DNA from: Nocardioides oceani
Lineage (GTDB): Bacteria; Actinomycetota; Actinomycetes; Propionibacteriales; Nocardioidaceae
Reading direction: 5' to 3'
NCBI RefSeq assembly: GCF_030412965.1
Contig: NZ_JAUHJQ010000002.1
Location: 553,979-617,978 of the forward strand
DNA length: 64,000 nt
The notes beneath the pieces were generated by a model. It had not been told where the DNA came from and ran no database searches. It saw nothing but the letters and a program-made list of their open reading frames with translations. Positions 15,302-25,534 of this stretch are shown here, one piece after another. Every line of letters begins with the position of its first letter. The first letter of the stretch is position 1. The translations under genes and the position numbers were made by a program.

Positions 15302-16240
15302 GTGGGTCTGCAACTCCCCCCGCGAGGGGTCGGGAAGGCCGGGCGCGCCCGCCGGACGCCCCTGCTCGCCGCCGTTCTCGGCGTCGCCGTCGTGCTGCTC
15401 GCCGGGTGCTCCTCGGAGAACCGGGACGACTGGAAGAACCTGGCGATGCCCTCGCCCGTCACGGAGCAGGGTGAGCACACCCTGGCGCTGTGGCAGGGCG
15501 CCTGGGTCGCCGCCCTGGTGACCGGTGTCGTGGTCTGGGCTCTCATCTTCTGGGTCGTGTGGCGCTACCGCCGCCGCAGCGACGACGAGATCCCGATCCA
15601 GACGCGCTACAACCTGCCGCTCGAGGTCTTCTACACCCTCGCGCCGATCATCATGGTGATCGTGTTCTTCTCCCACACGGTGCGGGTGCAGAACATCGTG
15701 CTCGACGACCCGACGCCCGACAACACCGTCGAGGTCGTCGGCCAGCAGTGGTCGTGGACCTTCAACTACGGCCTCGGCGAGCAGGACCCGTCGGCCAACG
15801 ACGAGGTCACCGACGACGAGTACGCATACGAGGAGTACGCCTACGTGAGCGGCACCGGCTCGGACATCCCGACGCTCGTGCTGCCGGTCAACCAGACCAC
15901 CCGCTTCAACCTCTACTCGCCTGACGTCATCCACGACTTCGGCGTGCCGGCGTTCCTCATGAAGATGGACGTCATCCCGGGTCGGGTGAACCACTACCAG
16001 GTCACCCCGAAGGAGATCGGCACCTACTCCGGCAAGTGCTACGAGCTCTGCGGCGTCTACCACTCGCGGATGCTCTTCAACGTCGAGGTGGTCAGCGAAG
16101 AGGACTACGCCGCCTACCTCGAGGAGCTCGAGGGGACCGGCAACACCAGTGACGGCCCGCTCATCGGTGGAGAGAACGCCGACACGCAGGTCGGCCTCAC
16201 CGACGAGGCGGACGAGTACGCCGAGGGAGACGCAGAATGA
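15302..16240 (+). CDS. ctaC: Cytochrome c oxidase subunit II CtaC
   Basis: The protein has 312 residues. A lipoprotein signal (VVLLAGCSS lipobox, Cys ~37) is followed by two transmembrane helices, then the periplasmic cupredoxin domain. The CuA site is seen as [14 protein letters not shown] plus an upstream His in [15 protein letters not shown]. Subunit II passes electrons to CtaD in the aa3 oxidase. Between the QQWSWTFNY strand and LPVNQTTRF lies an acidic insertion rich in Asp, Glu and Tyr (residues ~160-185), a hallmark of actinobacterial CtaC that docks to QcrC. GTG 15302 was chosen for its AGAGGAAGG site. It overlaps ctaD by four bases. Confidence 0.95.
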   Translation: MGLQLPPRGVGKAGRARRTPLLAAVLGVAVVLLAGCSSENRDDWKNLAMPSPVTEQGEHTLALWQGAWVAALVTGVVVWALIFWVVWRYRRRSDDEIPIQTRYNLPLEVFYTLAPIIMVIVFFSHTVRVQNIVLDDPTPDNTVEVVGQQWSWTFNYGLGEQDPSANDEVTDDEYAYEEYAYVSGTGSDIPTLVLPVNQTTRFNLYSPDVIHDFGVPAFLMKMDVIPGRVNHYQVTPKEIGTYSGKCYELCGVYHSRMLFNVEVVSEEDYAAYLEELEGTGNTSDGPLIGGENADTQVGLTDEADEYAEGDAE

Positions 16241-17991
16241 CCGCAACAGCAGCACGCACGGCCGACATGGCGGCCGCGCGGAAGCCCCTGGGGCAGCAGC
16301 TGGTCCGGATCATGACCACCACGGACCACAAGCTGATCGGCAAGCTGTACCTCGGCACGTCGTTCTTCTGGTTCATCATCGGCGGGCTCATGGCCCTCCT
16401 GATCCGGTCCGAGCTGGCCTACCCCGGACAGCAGGTCGTCAACGACGAGCTGTACAACCAGCTGTTCACGATGCACGGCACGATCATGCTGCTGCTCTTC
16501 GCGACGCCGCTGTTCTTCGGCTTCGCCAACGTGATCATGCCGATCCAGATCGGTTCGCCGGACGTCGCGTTCCCGCGGCTGAACATGTTCAGCTACTGGC
16601 TGTTCCTCTTCGGTGGTCTCATCGCCGCCTCCGGCTTCCTCACCCCGCAGGGCGCGGCCGACTTCGGTTGGTACGCCTACACGCCGCTGAGCGACGCGGT
16701 GCGCTCGCCCAGCGTCGGTGGCGACCTGTGGATCATGGGCCTCTACCTCGCCGGTCTCGGCACGATCCTCGGTGCGGTCAACTTCATCACCACGATCATC
16801 TCGATGCGTGCGCCGGGCATGACCATGTTCCGGATGCCGCTGTTCACCTGGAACACGCTGATCACCAGCCTGCTGGTCCTGATCGCGTTCCCGATCCTGG
16901 CCGGCGCGCTGCTGATGCTCGAGGCCGACCGGCAGCTGGGGGCCCACGTCTTCGACGCGGCCCACGGCGGGTCGATCCTGTGGCAGCACCTGTTCTGGTT
17001 CTTCGGGCACCCCGAGGTGTACATCATCGCGCTGCCGTTCTTCGGCATCATCACCGAGATCCTGCCGGTCTTCAGCCGCAAGCCGATCTTCGGCTACGTC
17101 GGCCTGGTCGGCGCGACGCTCGCGATCGCGATCCTCTCGGTCGCGGTGTGGGCCCACCACATGTTCGTCACCGGTGCGGTCGACCTGCCGTTCTTCTCCG
17201 GCATGACGTTCCTGATCGCGGTGCCCACCGGCGTGAAGTTCTTCAACTGGATCGGCACGATGTGGGGCGGGTCGGTGTCGCTGGACACCCCGATGCTGTG
17301 GAGCTTCGGCTTCCTCATCACCTTCCTCTTCGGTGGCCTCACCGGCATCATCCTGGCCAGCCCGCCGCTGGACTTCCACGTGACCGACTCCTACTTCGTG
17401 GTCGCGCACTTCCACTACGTCGTCTTCGGCACCGTGGTGTTCGCGATGTTCGCCGGCTTCTACTTCTGGTGGCCGAAGATGACCGGCCGGATGCTCGACG
17501 AGCGCCTGGGCAAGGTCCACTTCTGGCTGCTGTTCGTCGGCTTCCACACCACCTTCCTCGTTCAGCACTGGCTGGGCGTCGAGGGCATGCCGCGCCGGTA
17601 CGCCGACTACCTCCCCGAGGACGGCTTCACCGCCCTCAACCAGGTCTCGACCATCGGCTCGTTCCTGCTGGCCGCGTCCACGCTGCCGTTCTTCTACAAC
17701 GTCTACATCTCGGCGCGGGGTCCGAAGGTCCTCGTGGACGACCCGTGGGGCTGGGGCCGCTCGCTCGAGTGGGCGACCAGCTGCCCGCCGCCGCGCCACA
17801 ACTTCGTCACGATCCCGCGGATCCGCTCGGAGTCGCCGGCCTTCGACCTGCACCACCCCGAGGTCGCGGCCATCGAGATGGAGCAGAACCAGGCCGCGCG
17901 TGACGGCGGCTTCGCCGACGCGCCGGACATGGAGGGTCGCGCCGACCTGATCGACGACCGCACGCCGAACGACGAGGGGACCGACCGATGA
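16237..17991 (+). CDS. ctaD: Cytochrome c oxidase subunit I CtaD
   Basis: The protein has 584 residues and twelve transmembrane helices. It is the catalytic haem-copper subunit of aa3 oxidase, which reduces oxygen to water and pumps protons. Visible are [10 protein letters not shown] (low-spin haem ligand), [14 protein letters not shown] (CuB ligand and the His-Tyr region), WAHHMFVTG (CuB ligands), and [11 protein letters not shown] (haem a3 and a ligands). The soluble tail of ~60 residues is typical for actinobacteria. It is coupled to ctaC and ctaF by ATGA overlaps, so ctaC-ctaD-ctaF form one unit. In mycobacteria ctaD is elsewhere. Confidence 0.97.
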   Translation: MTATAARTADMAAARKPLGQQLVRIMTTTDHKLIGKLYLGTSFFWFIIGGLMALLIRSELAYPGQQVVNDELYNQLFTMHGTIMLLLFATPLFFGFANVIMPIQIGSPDVAFPRLNMFSYWLFLFGGLIAASGFLTPQGAADFGWYAYTPLSDAVRSPSVGGDLWIMGLYLAGLGTILGAVNFITTIISMRAPGMTMFRMPLFTWNTLITSLLVLIAFPILAGALLMLEADRQLGAHVFDAAHGGSILWQHLFWFFGHPEVYIIALPFFGIITEILPVFSRKPIFGYVGLVGATLAIAILSVAVWAHHMFVTGAVDLPFFSGMTFLIAVPTGVKFFNWIGTMWGGSVSLDTPMLWSFGFLITFLFGGLTGIILASPPLDFHVTDSYFVVAHFHYVVFGTVVFAMFAGFYFWWPKMTGRMLDERLGKVHFWLLFVGFHTTFLVQHWLGVEGMPRRYADYLPEDGFTALNQVSTIGSFLLAASTLPFFYNVYISARGPKVLVDDPWGWGRSLEWATSCPPPRHNFVTIPRIRSESPAFDLHHPEVAAIEMEQNQAARDGGFADAPDMEGRADLIDDRTPNDEGTDR

Positions 17992-18404
17992 AGTCCGAGG
18001 CCTGGATCTTCGCGATCTGCACCGTCTTCCTGGTGCTCGTCACGCCGGCGTACTGGTTCGTGACGTCCGCCAGCGACCACGGTGGCGACTGGACCGGCAC
18101 GTCCGCGCTGGTCATGACCACGCTGCTCGTGGCGATGGTGACGCTCTACCTGGGCTTCCACGCCCGGAAGATGGACCCCCGCCCCGAGGACCGCAAGGAC
18201 GCCGAGATCGTGGAGGGCGCCGGCGAGCTCGGCTTCTTCCCGCCGTACTCCTGGTGGCCGCTGTGGTGCGCCCTGACCCTCGCGGTCTGCGTGCTCGGCA
18301 TCGCCGCCGGAGCCTGGTGGATGTTCATCATCGGCAGCGTGCTGGGCGCGATCGCGCTCAGCGGGTGGGTCTTCGAGTACTACCGCGGCGAGCACGCCCA
18401 CTGA
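17988..18404 (+). CDS. ctaF: Cytochrome c oxidase subunit IV CtaF
   Basis: The protein has 138 residues and four hydrophobic helices. The family pattern is [20 protein letters not shown], then [32 protein letters not shown] and the [11 protein letters not shown]-terminus. CtaF is the actinobacterial fourth subunit of the aa3 oxidase. It starts in the last bases of ctaD (ATGA) and is followed by a strong terminator, so the oxidase operon ends here. Confidence 0.93.
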   Translation: MKSEAWIFAICTVFLVLVTPAYWFVTSASDHGGDWTGTSALVMTTLLVAMVTLYLGFHARKMDPRPEDRKDAEIVEGAGELGFFPPYSWWPLWCALTLAVCVLGIAAGAWWMFIIGSVLGAIALSGWVFEYYRGEHAH

Positions 18405-18426
18405 GGCTGCCGCCCGTCGCTTCGAG

Positions 18427-18463
18427 GAAACCCGCCGTCCGGTGCAACCGGACGGCGGGTTTT
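18427..18463 (+). terminator. Terminator of the ctaCDF operon
   Basis: A 15-bp perfect stem has arms at 18428-18442 and 18448-18462, a five-base loop (TGCAA), a flanking A-run and a TTTT tail. It begins 23 bases after the ctaF stop. This is the best intrinsic terminator in the window. Confidence 0.92.
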
Positions 18464-18547
18464 CGTGTCTCAGCAGTGTCAGCACCTACCCTCGGAGGGT
18501 CGGCCGGCACTGCGCCGGAGCCCTCGATCGATCGCCGTGGAGTCCGC

Positions 18548-19780
18548 ATGTCCGAGCGTCGCGCCCGCACCCGTCGGGGTGCCGCCCTCGCCGCCGCCCT
18601 CGTCCTCACCCTGCCACTGGCCGCGGCCTGCGACAGCACCGACGCGGCGTCCGGCCGGCCCGACGGCCCCGGCACGACCGCCGCGGGCGCCGAGCCCGGC
18701 GCGACGGGTCGGATCACGCCGAACGTCGCCGGTGGCGCCCGGCCCGTCCCGGTCGACACGGTGGTGGAGGTCGCGGCCGAGGGCGCGGTCCTCGACACGG
18801 TGCGCCTGGAGCCCGTGGGCGGGCCGACCCAGGAGGCGCCCGCCGTCGCGGGGCGGCTCACCGCGGACGGCAGAGCCTGGCGCGCCGAGGAGCGCCTCGA
18901 GCCCGGCGTGGCCTACGTCCTGCGCGCCCGGGGCGAGGACGCCGACGGCAACGTGCTCCGGCGCGCCGAGCGGTTCCGCACCGTCGACCTGACGCTGGAC
19001 CAGCAGACCTACCCGTCGGTGGCGCCGCTGGACGGCGAGACGGTCGGCGTCGGCATGCCCGTCATCGTGACCTTCGACGTGCCGGTCACCGACCGCGCCT
19101 CGATCGAGCGGCACCTCGAGGTGGACGCCCGCCCGGCCCAGCCGGGCACCTGGCACTGGATGAGCGACACCGAGGTGCACTACCGCCCGAAGACGTACTG
19201 GAAGCCGGGCACCGAGGTCAGCGTCGACGTCGACGTCAACGGGATCCCGGCGGGCGGCGGCATCTACGGCCAGGTGAGCCGCACGGTCGACTTCACCGTC
19301 GGCGACGCCCACGTCTACCGGGTCGACGCCGCGGCGCACCACATGAAGGTCTTCTCCAACGGCGAGCTGCTGCGGACGATCCCGGTGACGACCGGCAAGC
19401 CCGGCTTCACCACCCGGTCGGGCACCAAGGTCATCATCGAGAAGTTCGACGTCAAGCGGATGAACTCCGAGACCGTCGGCATCGCCGCCGGCAGCGCCGA
19501 GGCCTACGACATCGACGACGTGCAGTGGGCGATGCGGCTGACGTACTCCGGTGAGTTCATCCACGCCGCGCCGTGGTCGGTCGGCTCCCAGGGGTACGCC
19601 AACGTCAGCCACGGGTGCACCGGCCTCAGCACCGCCGACGCCGGCTGGCTCTACGCCATGAGCCGCCGCGGCGACGTCGTGGAGTACGTCGGCACCGACC
19701 GCCCGATGACGCTCGACAACGGCTACGGCGACTGGAACGCCTCCTGGGCCGACTACCGGGCCGGCTCGGCGCTGGGCTGA
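18548..19780 (+). CDS. L,D-transpeptidase (YkuD, LdtMt2-like)
   Basis: The protein has 410 residues. A signal peptide ends in a probable lipobox (LPLAAACDS). Two bacterial Ig-like domains span residues ~60-280, then comes the YkuD catalytic domain with HAAPWSVGSQGYANVSHGCT. The catalytic Cys is residue 357 and the conserved His lies two residues before it. Such enzymes make 3-3 crosslinks in peptidoglycan outside the membrane and are the target of carbapenems. Length and domain order match LdtMt2 of mycobacteria. It lies between ctaF and the qcr cluster, where mycobacteria carry mmpS3 and Rv2197c instead. Confidence 0.92.
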   Translation: MSERRARTRRGAALAAALVLTLPLAAACDSTDAASGRPDGPGTTAAGAEPGATGRITPNVAGGARPVPVDTVVEVAAEGAVLDTVRLEPVGGPTQEAPAVAGRLTADGRAWRAEERLEPGVAYVLRARGEDADGNVLRRAERFRTVDLTLDQQTYPSVAPLDGETVGVGMPVIVTFDVPVTDRASIERHLEVDARPAQPGTWHWMSDTEVHYRPKTYWKPGTEVSVDVDVNGIPAGGGIYGQVSRTVDFTVGDAHVYRVDAAAHHMKVFSNGELLRTIPVTTGKPGFTTRSGTKVIIEKFDVKRMNSETVGIAAGSAEAYDIDDVQWAMRLTYSGEFIHAAPWSVGSQGYANVSHGCTGLSTADAGWLYAMSRRGDVVEYVGTDRPMTLDNGYGDWNASWADYRAGSALG

Positions 19781-19809
19781 GCCCGGCCGGCCGGCCGGTC
19801 CAGGTCGGG

Positions 19810-20850
19810 TCAGGCGTCGGCGAGCAGCTCGCGCACCCGCGGCGCCACCTCGGTGCCGTACAGCTCGATGCACTCCATCAGGTGCCCGTGGGGCAGCGGT
19901 CCGTGGGAGTACTTCAGGTCGAACCGGTCGAGCCCCAGCGCCCGGGCGGTCGCGGCGATCTTCGTGGCCACCGTCTCGGGGGACCCGACGAACAACGCCC
20001 CGTGATCGGCCTCGGCGTCGAGCTGCTCGCGGGTCGCGGGCGGCCAGCCGCGCTCGCGGCCGATCCGGTCGCGGTTGGCCTTGAAGTGCGGGAACAGGCG
20101 CTCGCGGGCCTCGTCGTCGGTCCGCGCGACGAAGCCGGGGGAGTGCACGCCGACGGGCAGCCGCGGCTGGCCGAGCTCGTCGAGCGCCCGGTGGTAGAGG
20201 TCGACGTACGGCGCGAAGCGGGCCGGCTCGCCGCCGATGATCGCCAGCATCAGCGGGAGTCCGTAGCGCGCCGAGCGGACGACCGACTCGGGTGACCCGC
20301 CGACGGCGACCCACGTCCGCAGCGGCTGCTCGGGCGCGGGCCACACCCGGGCGTCGACGAGCGGGGCGCGGGTCTCGCCCTGCCAGCTGAGCGGCTCCCC
20401 CTGGGCGGTCGCGAGGCGCAGCCGCGCGAACAGGTCGAGCTTCTCGCTGAAGAGCACGTCGTAGTCGGCGAGGTCGAAGCCGAAGAGGGGGAAGGACTCG
20501 GTGAAGGAGCCGCGACCCAGGGTCACCTCGGCGCGGCCGCCGGAGAGCGCGTCGATGGTGGCGAACCGCTCCATCACCCGGACGGGGTCGTCGGAGCTGA
20601 GCACCGTCACGGCCGAGCCGAGGAGGATCCGCTCGGTGGTGGTCGCGAGCCCCGCGAGGACGACGTCCGGGGCGGAGACGGCGTAGTCGTCGCGGTGGTG
20701 CTCGCCGACCCCGAAGGCGTCCACGCCGACGGCGTCGGCCAGCCGCCCCTGCTCGACGACGTCCCGCACGACCTGGGCGTGCTGTACGAGCGCGCCGTCG
20801 GGACCGGCGGTCACGTCGCCGAAGGTGTCGAGGCCGAGCTGGATCTCCAT
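19810..20850 (-). CDS. LLM-class flavin-dependent oxidoreductase
   Basis: The protein has 346 residues and the luciferase-like TIM barrel. Recognisable parts are MEIQLGLDTFGDVT, the GVGEHHRDDYAVSAPDVVLA segment, GSAVTVLSSDDPVRVMERFA, GRAEVTLGRGSFTESFPLFG and WVAVGGSPESVVRSARYGLP. These define a group 1-type LLM protein, binding FMN or F420. The substrate is unknown, and the family in this subgroup includes putative monooxygenases. It follows qcrB on the same strand but beyond a hairpin, so it is probably a separate transcript. Confidence 0.85.
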   Translation of the reverse strand: MEIQLGLDTFGDVTAGPDGALVQHAQVVRDVVEQGRLADAVGVDAFGVGEHHRDDYAVSAPDVVLAGLATTTERILLGSAVTVLSSDDPVRVMERFATIDALSGGRAEVTLGRGSFTESFPLFGFDLADYDVLFSEKLDLFARLRLATAQGEPLSWQGETRAPLVDARVWPAPEQPLRTWVAVGGSPESVVRSARYGLPLMLAIIGGEPARFAPYVDLYHRALDELGQPRLPVGVHSPGFVARTDDEARERLFPHFKANRDRIGRERGWPPATREQLDAEADHGALFVGSPETVATKIAATARALGLDRFDLKYSHGPLPHGHLMECIELYGTEVAPRVRELLADA

Positions 20851-20908
20851 GGTCGCCTTCCGGTGGTGGGGCAGGGACGGGGGAGTGGTGGGCTCCCGCC
20901 GGTACGAC

Positions 20909-20943
20909 GAGGGCCCCGGCCGCTGGTGCGGTCCGGGGCCCTC
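20909..20943 (-). terminator. Hairpin after qcrB
   Basis: An 11-bp perfect inverted repeat, GAGGGCCCCGG with its complement, occupies 20909-20919 and 20933-20943 with a 13-base loop. It lies 35 bases beyond the qcrB stop and before the LLM gene. The T-tail is weak, so confidence is moderate. Confidence 0.6.
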
Positions 20944-20977
20944 GGCTGGATCGTGCTCGGGCGTCAGTGCCCGGGCA

Positions 20978-22729
20978 TCAGTGGTCGCGGCGGAGGGGCT
21001 CGTCCGCGACGGCGTGGTGCCCGTCGAGCTGGTGGCCGTCGGTGGAGACGCCCTCGAGCTCGTGCGCCTCGTGCTCGGCGTGGTGGTGCGCCTCCTCGAG
21101 CTCGGCCGCGGTCGGCTTCTGCACGTTGTCGGCGAACCAGAGCGTCTGCAGCTTGCCGCGCAGGCCGCTCATCCGGCCGACCGGCGCGGGGATGCCGTTC
21201 GCGTCGGTCCCGCCGCCGGTGCCGACCGGGACGTAGGAGGCCTCGTCGCGGTCACGCGCGGTCAGGGCGTAGGCCTTGGCCGTGTCGATCGGCAGGTGCC
21301 GCTCGCTGTAGCCACCCTCCGGCGAGCGCATGATCACGCCGGTCTCGTAGCCGTGCAGGAGCTTCTCGTTGTCCTGACGCTGGAGCGAGATGCACCAGCG
21401 GCGGGTGATCATGAAGGCCAGCACGGGCCCGAGGAACACCGCAGCACGCATGAAGTACGTGATCTGGTTGATGCTCAGGTGCAGCTTGATCGCGATGATG
21501 TCGTTGCCGCCCGCGGCCCACATCAGGCCGTAGAAGGTCATCAGCGCGACCATCAGCGCCGTGCGGGTCGGAGCGTTGCGCGGCCGCTGGAGCAGGTGGT
21601 GCTCGCGCTTGTCACCGGTGATCCACGCCTCCAGGAACGGCAGGAGGAGCAGGATCGTGAACATCAGGCCGGGCAGCACGATGATCGGCAGGAAGACGTT
21701 CCAGGACCAGGTCGTGCCCCAGAACTCCGACTCCCAGCCCGGCATGATGCGCAGCGCGCCGTCGGGCCAGCCCATGTACCAGTCCGGCTGCGAGCCGGCG
21801 GTCACCTTCGTCGGGTCGTAGGGCCCGAACTTCCAGACCGGGTTGATCGTCAGCAGACCACCCATCAGGGCGCTGACGCCGAAGACGATGAAGAAGAACC
21901 CGCCGGCCTTGGCGGCGTACACCGGGAGCATCGGGAAGCCCACGACGTTCTGCTCGGTGCGGCCGGGGCCGGGCCACTGGGTGTGCTTGTGGTAGACGAG
22001 CAGCAGCATGTGGGCGGCGATCAGCGCCAGCAGCAGGCCCGGGATCAGCAGGATGTGGATCGTGTAGAGGCGCGGGATGATCGCGTCGCCGGGGAACTCG
22101 CCGCCGAAGAGGAAGAACGACATGTAGGTGCCGATCACCGGGATGGACTTCATGAAGCCGTCGGCGGCCCGGACGCCGGTGCCCGAGAGCAGGTCGTCGG
22201 GGAGCGAGTAGCCGGTGAAGCCCTCGAGGGTGCCCAGGATCAGCAGCAGGCAGCCGATGACCCAGTTCATCTCGCGGGGCTTGCGGTGCGCGCCGGTGAA
22301 GAACACGCGCAGCAGGTGGATCATCATCGAGGCGATGAAGAGCATCGCGGCCCAGTGGTGCATCTGCCGCATCAGCAGGCCGCCGCGGACGTCGAAGGAC
22401 AGCTCGAGGCTCGAGGCGTACGCCTCGGACATCGCGACGCCGCGCAGCTGGTCGTAGGAGCCCTCGTAGTGGATCTCGCCCATGCTGGGGTTGAACCACA
22501 GCGTCAGGAAGACACCCGAGAGCAGCAGGACCACGAAGCTCCACAGGGCGATCTCGCCCAGCATGAAGGACCAGTGGTCGGGGAAGACCTTGCGCAGGTT
22601 CTTCTTCATGGCCGTGGCGAGGCCGAGGCGCTCGTCGGCCCAGTTCGCGACGACGCCGGCACGGCCGGGCTTCTTCGCGACGGCCGCGGACGAGTTGCTC
22701 GTCGCGACCTTGCTCGTGTCGATGCTCAT
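20978..22729 (-). CDS. qcrB: Cytochrome bc1 complex cytochrome b subunit QcrB
   Basis: The protein has 583 residues. It carries the eight-helix cytochrome b core with the haem-ligand histidines in LLMRQMHHWAAMLF and the later LALIAAHMLLLVYHKH segment. The Qo-site motif appears as PDWYMG, the actinobacterial form of PEWY. It is the quinol-oxidising subunit of bc1 in the respiratory supercomplex. A ~110-residue His/Glu-rich C-terminal extension is present, as in other actinobacteria. It follows qcrA with a three-base gap and ends before a hairpin. Confidence 0.96.
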   Translation of the reverse strand: MSIDTSKVATSNSSAAVAKKPGRAGVVANWADERLGLATAMKKNLRKVFPDHWSFMLGEIALWSFVVLLLSGVFLTLWFNPSMGEIHYEGSYDQLRGVAMSEAYASSLELSFDVRGGLLMRQMHHWAAMLFIASMMIHLLRVFFTGAHRKPREMNWVIGCLLLILGTLEGFTGYSLPDDLLSGTGVRAADGFMKSIPVIGTYMSFFLFGGEFPGDAIIPRLYTIHILLIPGLLLALIAAHMLLLVYHKHTQWPGPGRTEQNVVGFPMLPVYAAKAGGFFFIVFGVSALMGGLLTINPVWKFGPYDPTKVTAGSQPDWYMGWPDGALRIMPGWESEFWGTTWSWNVFLPIIVLPGLMFTILLLLPFLEAWITGDKREHHLLQRPRNAPTRTALMVALMTFYGLMWAAGGNDIIAIKLHLSINQITYFMRAAVFLGPVLAFMITRRWCISLQRQDNEKLLHGYETGVIMRSPEGGYSERHLPIDTAKAYALTARDRDEASYVPVGTGGGTDANGIPAPVGRMSGLRGKLQTLWFADNVQKPTAAELEEAHHHAEHEAHELEGVSTDGHQLDGHHAVADEPLRRDH

Positions 22730-22732
22730 GTG

Positions 22733-23875
22733 TCAGCCACGCTCCCAGTAGCTCGGGCCGACCGGCTCGAGGAAGTCGCTCGTCGCGACCAGGTAGCCCT
22801 CGTCGTCCACCGCCAGCGGGAGCTGGGGGAGGGGGCGGGCTGCCGGGCCGAACACGACCCGCGCGGAGTCCGCGAGGTCGAAGGTGGACTGGTGGCACGG
22901 GCACAGCACGTGGTGCGTGGTGCGCTCGTACAGCGAGATCGGGCACCCGACGTGGGTGCAGATCTTGGAGTAGCACAGGACTCCGTCGACGGACCAGTTG
23001 TCGCGGCCGTCCCCGGGGATGATCTCGTCGGGCTCCATCCGGACGACGATGACCGCCGCCTTGGACTTGGCGATCTGCAGCTCGATGCCCTCGATGAGGT
23101 GCTCGCCCTCCTCGTCGACCTCGAAGAAGGCCTCCGGGACGGCGTTGACCAGGTCGCCGATCTCGAGGTCGGCAGCGCGGATCGGGGTGCCGACGACGTC
23201 GCGGACGACGCGCATGCCCTTGGTCCAGACGGTCCGCTCGAGGCCGGCACCGGGGTACTCCTGGTCGTCCTCGACGTCGCCGGGGAGCGGGCCGAGGTCA
23301 CGCAGGAGGACGACGGCCGGGAGGCCGAGCAGGCCGACCGCGCCGAGGAGCGAGTTGCGCACCAGCGGGCGGCGGCCGATGCCGGACTCCTCGAGGCCGG
23401 CGTTCAGCGCGGCCAGGGTGGCCTTGCGGTCGTCGTCGGAGGAGCGGGCCGGGTGCCGCAGCTCGGAGATCTCGTGGTCGCCCATGAGCTTGCGGGCCCA
23501 CTGGATGATCCCGATGCCGATGAGCAGCAGCGCGAGGCCGAAGGTGGTGCCGAGCGCGACGGTGGAGGCGCCGAGGCCGCCGACCGTGTCGTGGTCGTCC
23601 CCGATGTCGAGGGTGAAGTACGCGACGAGGAAGAGGATGACGCAGACGGCCGACAGGCCGAACATGCCGGCGACCTGGCGCTCGGCGCGCTTCTCGTGGG
23701 CCGGGTCGACGTCGGCGGGGCGCCACGCGTGCGCGGGCAGGCCCGGGTCCGCGATCGGCTCGGCCGACTCCGGCACCGCACCGGCCGAGCCGGCGGGGTT
23801 GTCGGGGAGGTTCTGCGACGACTCGCCCTCGTGCGGGTCGTTCTCGTGCGACTCGTGGTCGCGGGCGTCGGTCAC
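22733..23875 (-). CDS. qcrA: Rieske iron-sulfur subunit QcrA
   Basis: The protein has 380 residues. The N-terminal ~70 residues are acidic and hydrophilic, followed by three transmembrane helices, which is the actinobacterial arrangement (canonical Rieske proteins have one). The 2Fe-2S ligands are in CTHVGCPI and CPCHQSTFD. A proline-rich loop follows. It starts at a GTG overlapping the qcrC stop (GTGA) and runs directly into qcrB. It transfers electrons from quinol to QcrC. Confidence 0.95.
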   Translation of the reverse strand: MTDARDHESHENDPHEGESSQNLPDNPAGSAGAVPESAEPIADPGLPAHAWRPADVDPAHEKRAERQVAGMFGLSAVCVILFLVAYFTLDIGDDHDTVGGLGASTVALGTTFGLALLLIGIGIIQWARKLMGDHEISELRHPARSSDDDRKATLAALNAGLEESGIGRRPLVRNSLLGAVGLLGLPAVVLLRDLGPLPGDVEDDQEYPGAGLERTVWTKGMRVVRDVVGTPIRAADLEIGDLVNAVPEAFFEVDEEGEHLIEGIELQIAKSKAAVIVVRMEPDEIIPGDGRDNWSVDGVLCYSKICTHVGCPISLYERTTHHVLCPCHQSTFDLADSARVVFGPAARPLPQLPLAVDDEGYLVATSDFLEPVGPSYWERG

Positions 23876-24747
23876 GCCGCCTGTCCCTTCTTCTTCGTGG
23901 AGCGCGTGGTGTGGGCCGCGATCCAGATCGCGAACCCGACGAGGCCGCCGATGCCGACCAGCCAGGCGAACAGGCCCTCGCTCACCGGGCCGAGGCCGCC
24001 GAGGCCGAAGCCGCCGTACTCCGGCGTCTCGCGGAGCGACTCGAGGTAGGCGATGACGTCGCGCTTCTCCTCCGGCGGGAGGTTGCCGTTGGAGAAGTTC
24101 GGCATCTGCTGGGGGCCGGTGAGCATGGCCTCGTAGATGTACTTGGGGTCGGTCTCGTGCAGCGAGGGGGCGTAGCCGCCGCGCGGCATGGCGCCGCCGG
24201 CGCCGTTGAAGTTGTGGCAGGCGGTGCAGTTGGTGAGGAAGATCTGGCCACCGCGGACGATCGCCTCCTCGCGCTCCTCCTCGGTGAGACCGTCGAGGCT
24301 GTAGTCCTCGGGCTCGGGAGCGGCGGGGCCGGGGCCGAGTGAGGCGACGTAGGCGCCGAGGGCGTCGATCTCCTCCTGGGAGTAGACGACCTCCTTGTCC
24401 GGCGCCTGCTGACCGGGCTGCGACATCGGCATGCGGCCGGTGCCGACCTGGAAGTCGACGGCCGCCTCGCCCACGCCCACCAGCGGCGGGCCGAGCTGGG
24501 TGTCGCCGCGCTGGGTCAGGATGCCTTCGCCGTTCTGCCCGTGGCAGAAGGCGCAGCCGACGAGGAAGAGCTCACGGCCCTTCGCGACCTGCTCGGCGTC
24601 GCTCTCGGCGGAGGTGGCCTGCGCGGGCGCGAACGCGGCGTACAGGCTTCCGGTGAGCACCAGGCCGAGCAGCAACAGGACGACGCCCGCGAGCGGGCCC
24701 CGGCGATGCCGGGAGAGTCGACCTGCGGAACGGTTCAGGAGACGCAC
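23872..24747 (-). CDS. qcrC: Di-haem cytochrome c subunit QcrC
   Basis: The protein has 291 residues. An N-terminal membrane anchor is followed by two cytochrome c folds with haem motifs CAFCH and CTACH, and a C-terminal anchor helix. The second domain contains the axial methionine region in LTGPQQMPNFSNG. QcrC replaces the soluble cytochrome c of other bacteria and passes electrons straight to CtaC. GTG 24747 is preceded by a GAGGA site; longer upstream frames do not fit the family. It lies 74 bases downstream of ctaE. Confidence 0.95.
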   Translation of the reverse strand: MRLLNRSAGRLSRHRRGPLAGVVLLLLGLVLTGSLYAAFAPAQATSAESDAEQVAKGRELFLVGCAFCHGQNGEGILTQRGDTQLGPPLVGVGEAAVDFQVGTGRMPMSQPGQQAPDKEVVYSQEEIDALGAYVASLGPGPAAPEPEDYSLDGLTEEEREEAIVRGGQIFLTNCTACHNFNGAGGAMPRGGYAPSLHETDPKYIYEAMLTGPQQMPNFSNGNLPPEEKRDVIAYLESLRETPEYGGFGLGGLGPVSEGLFAWLVGIGGLVGFAIWIAAHTTRSTKKKGQAA

Positions 24748-24821
24748 GTTGTGATCCTCGGGTCCTTGCGGGTGGGCGGGCTGCTGGGTGTGCTGCTGGT
24801 GGTGCTGAGGGGTGTTCGTTG

Positions 24822-25460
24822 CTACTTGACGAGGTAGATGGTCGCGAACAGCCCGATCCACACCACGTCGACGAAGTGCCAGTAGTACGAGACGACGATG
24901 GCGCTGACGGCCTGCTCGTGGGTGAACTTGCGCGCCAGGTAGGTGCGCCCGAGGACGAACAGGAAGGCGATGAGACCGCCGGTGACGTGGATCCCGTGGA
25001 AGCCCGTGGTCAGGTAGAACATCGTCCCGTAGGCGGAGTTCGGGATGGTCACGTCCTCCTGGATCAGGTTCGCGTACTCGACGGCCTGACCGGCGATGAA
25101 GATCGCGCCCATGACGTAGGTGAGGATGAACCACTCACGCAGGCCCCAGCCGCGGACGTTGAGGACCGAGCCGGCACGCCCGACCTGGCCGCGCTCGGCG
25201 GCGAAGACGCCGAGCTGGCAGGTCAGCGAGCTGAGCACCAGGATCGTGGTGTTCACCGCCGCGAACGGCACGTCGAGCAGGGCGGTGTTCTGGTCCCACA
25301 GCTCCGGGCTCACCGAGCGGATCGTGAAGTACGCCGCGAACAGGGCCGCGAAGAACATCAGCTCGCTCGAGAGCCAGATGATGGTCCCCACGCTGACCAT
25401 GCTGGGACGGTCGTGATGCCCGTGGAGGCGGGAGGCCGGAATGGTTGCTGTGGTCGCCAC
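24822..25460 (-). CDS. ctaE: Cytochrome c oxidase subunit III CtaE
   Basis: The protein has 212 residues and five or more helices. The family pattern is [20 protein letters not shown] with its conserved Glu, then [25 protein letters not shown] and the C-terminal [15 protein letters not shown]. Subunit III stabilises the oxidase and its proton uptake. It is the first gene of the ctaE-qcrCAB unit. Start is GTG 25460, divergent from the CtaG-like gene with a 74-base shared upstream region. Confidence 0.96.
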   Translation of the reverse strand: MATTATIPASRLHGHHDRPSMVSVGTIIWLSSELMFFAALFAAYFTIRSVSPELWDQNTALLDVPFAAVNTTILVLSSLTCQLGVFAAERGQVGRAGSVLNVRGWGLREWFILTYVMGAIFIAGQAVEYANLIQEDVTIPNSAYGTMFYLTTGFHGIHVTGGLIAFLFVLGRTYLARKFTHEQAVSAIVVSYYWHFVDVVWIGLFATIYLVK

Positions 25461-25534
25461 GGCGCCATTATGTCCCGGGTCGCCGACGAGGGCACCCCGA
25501 CCCCCTCTCAGGTGCTGGTCATAAAGTTCACACC

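Noticed and set aside
20825..24049. A very long open frame on the plus strand opposite qcrB, qcrA and qcrC
   Set aside because: It is a shadow of the high-GC qcr genes, has biased low-complexity composition, and the minus-strand genes have complete family motifs.
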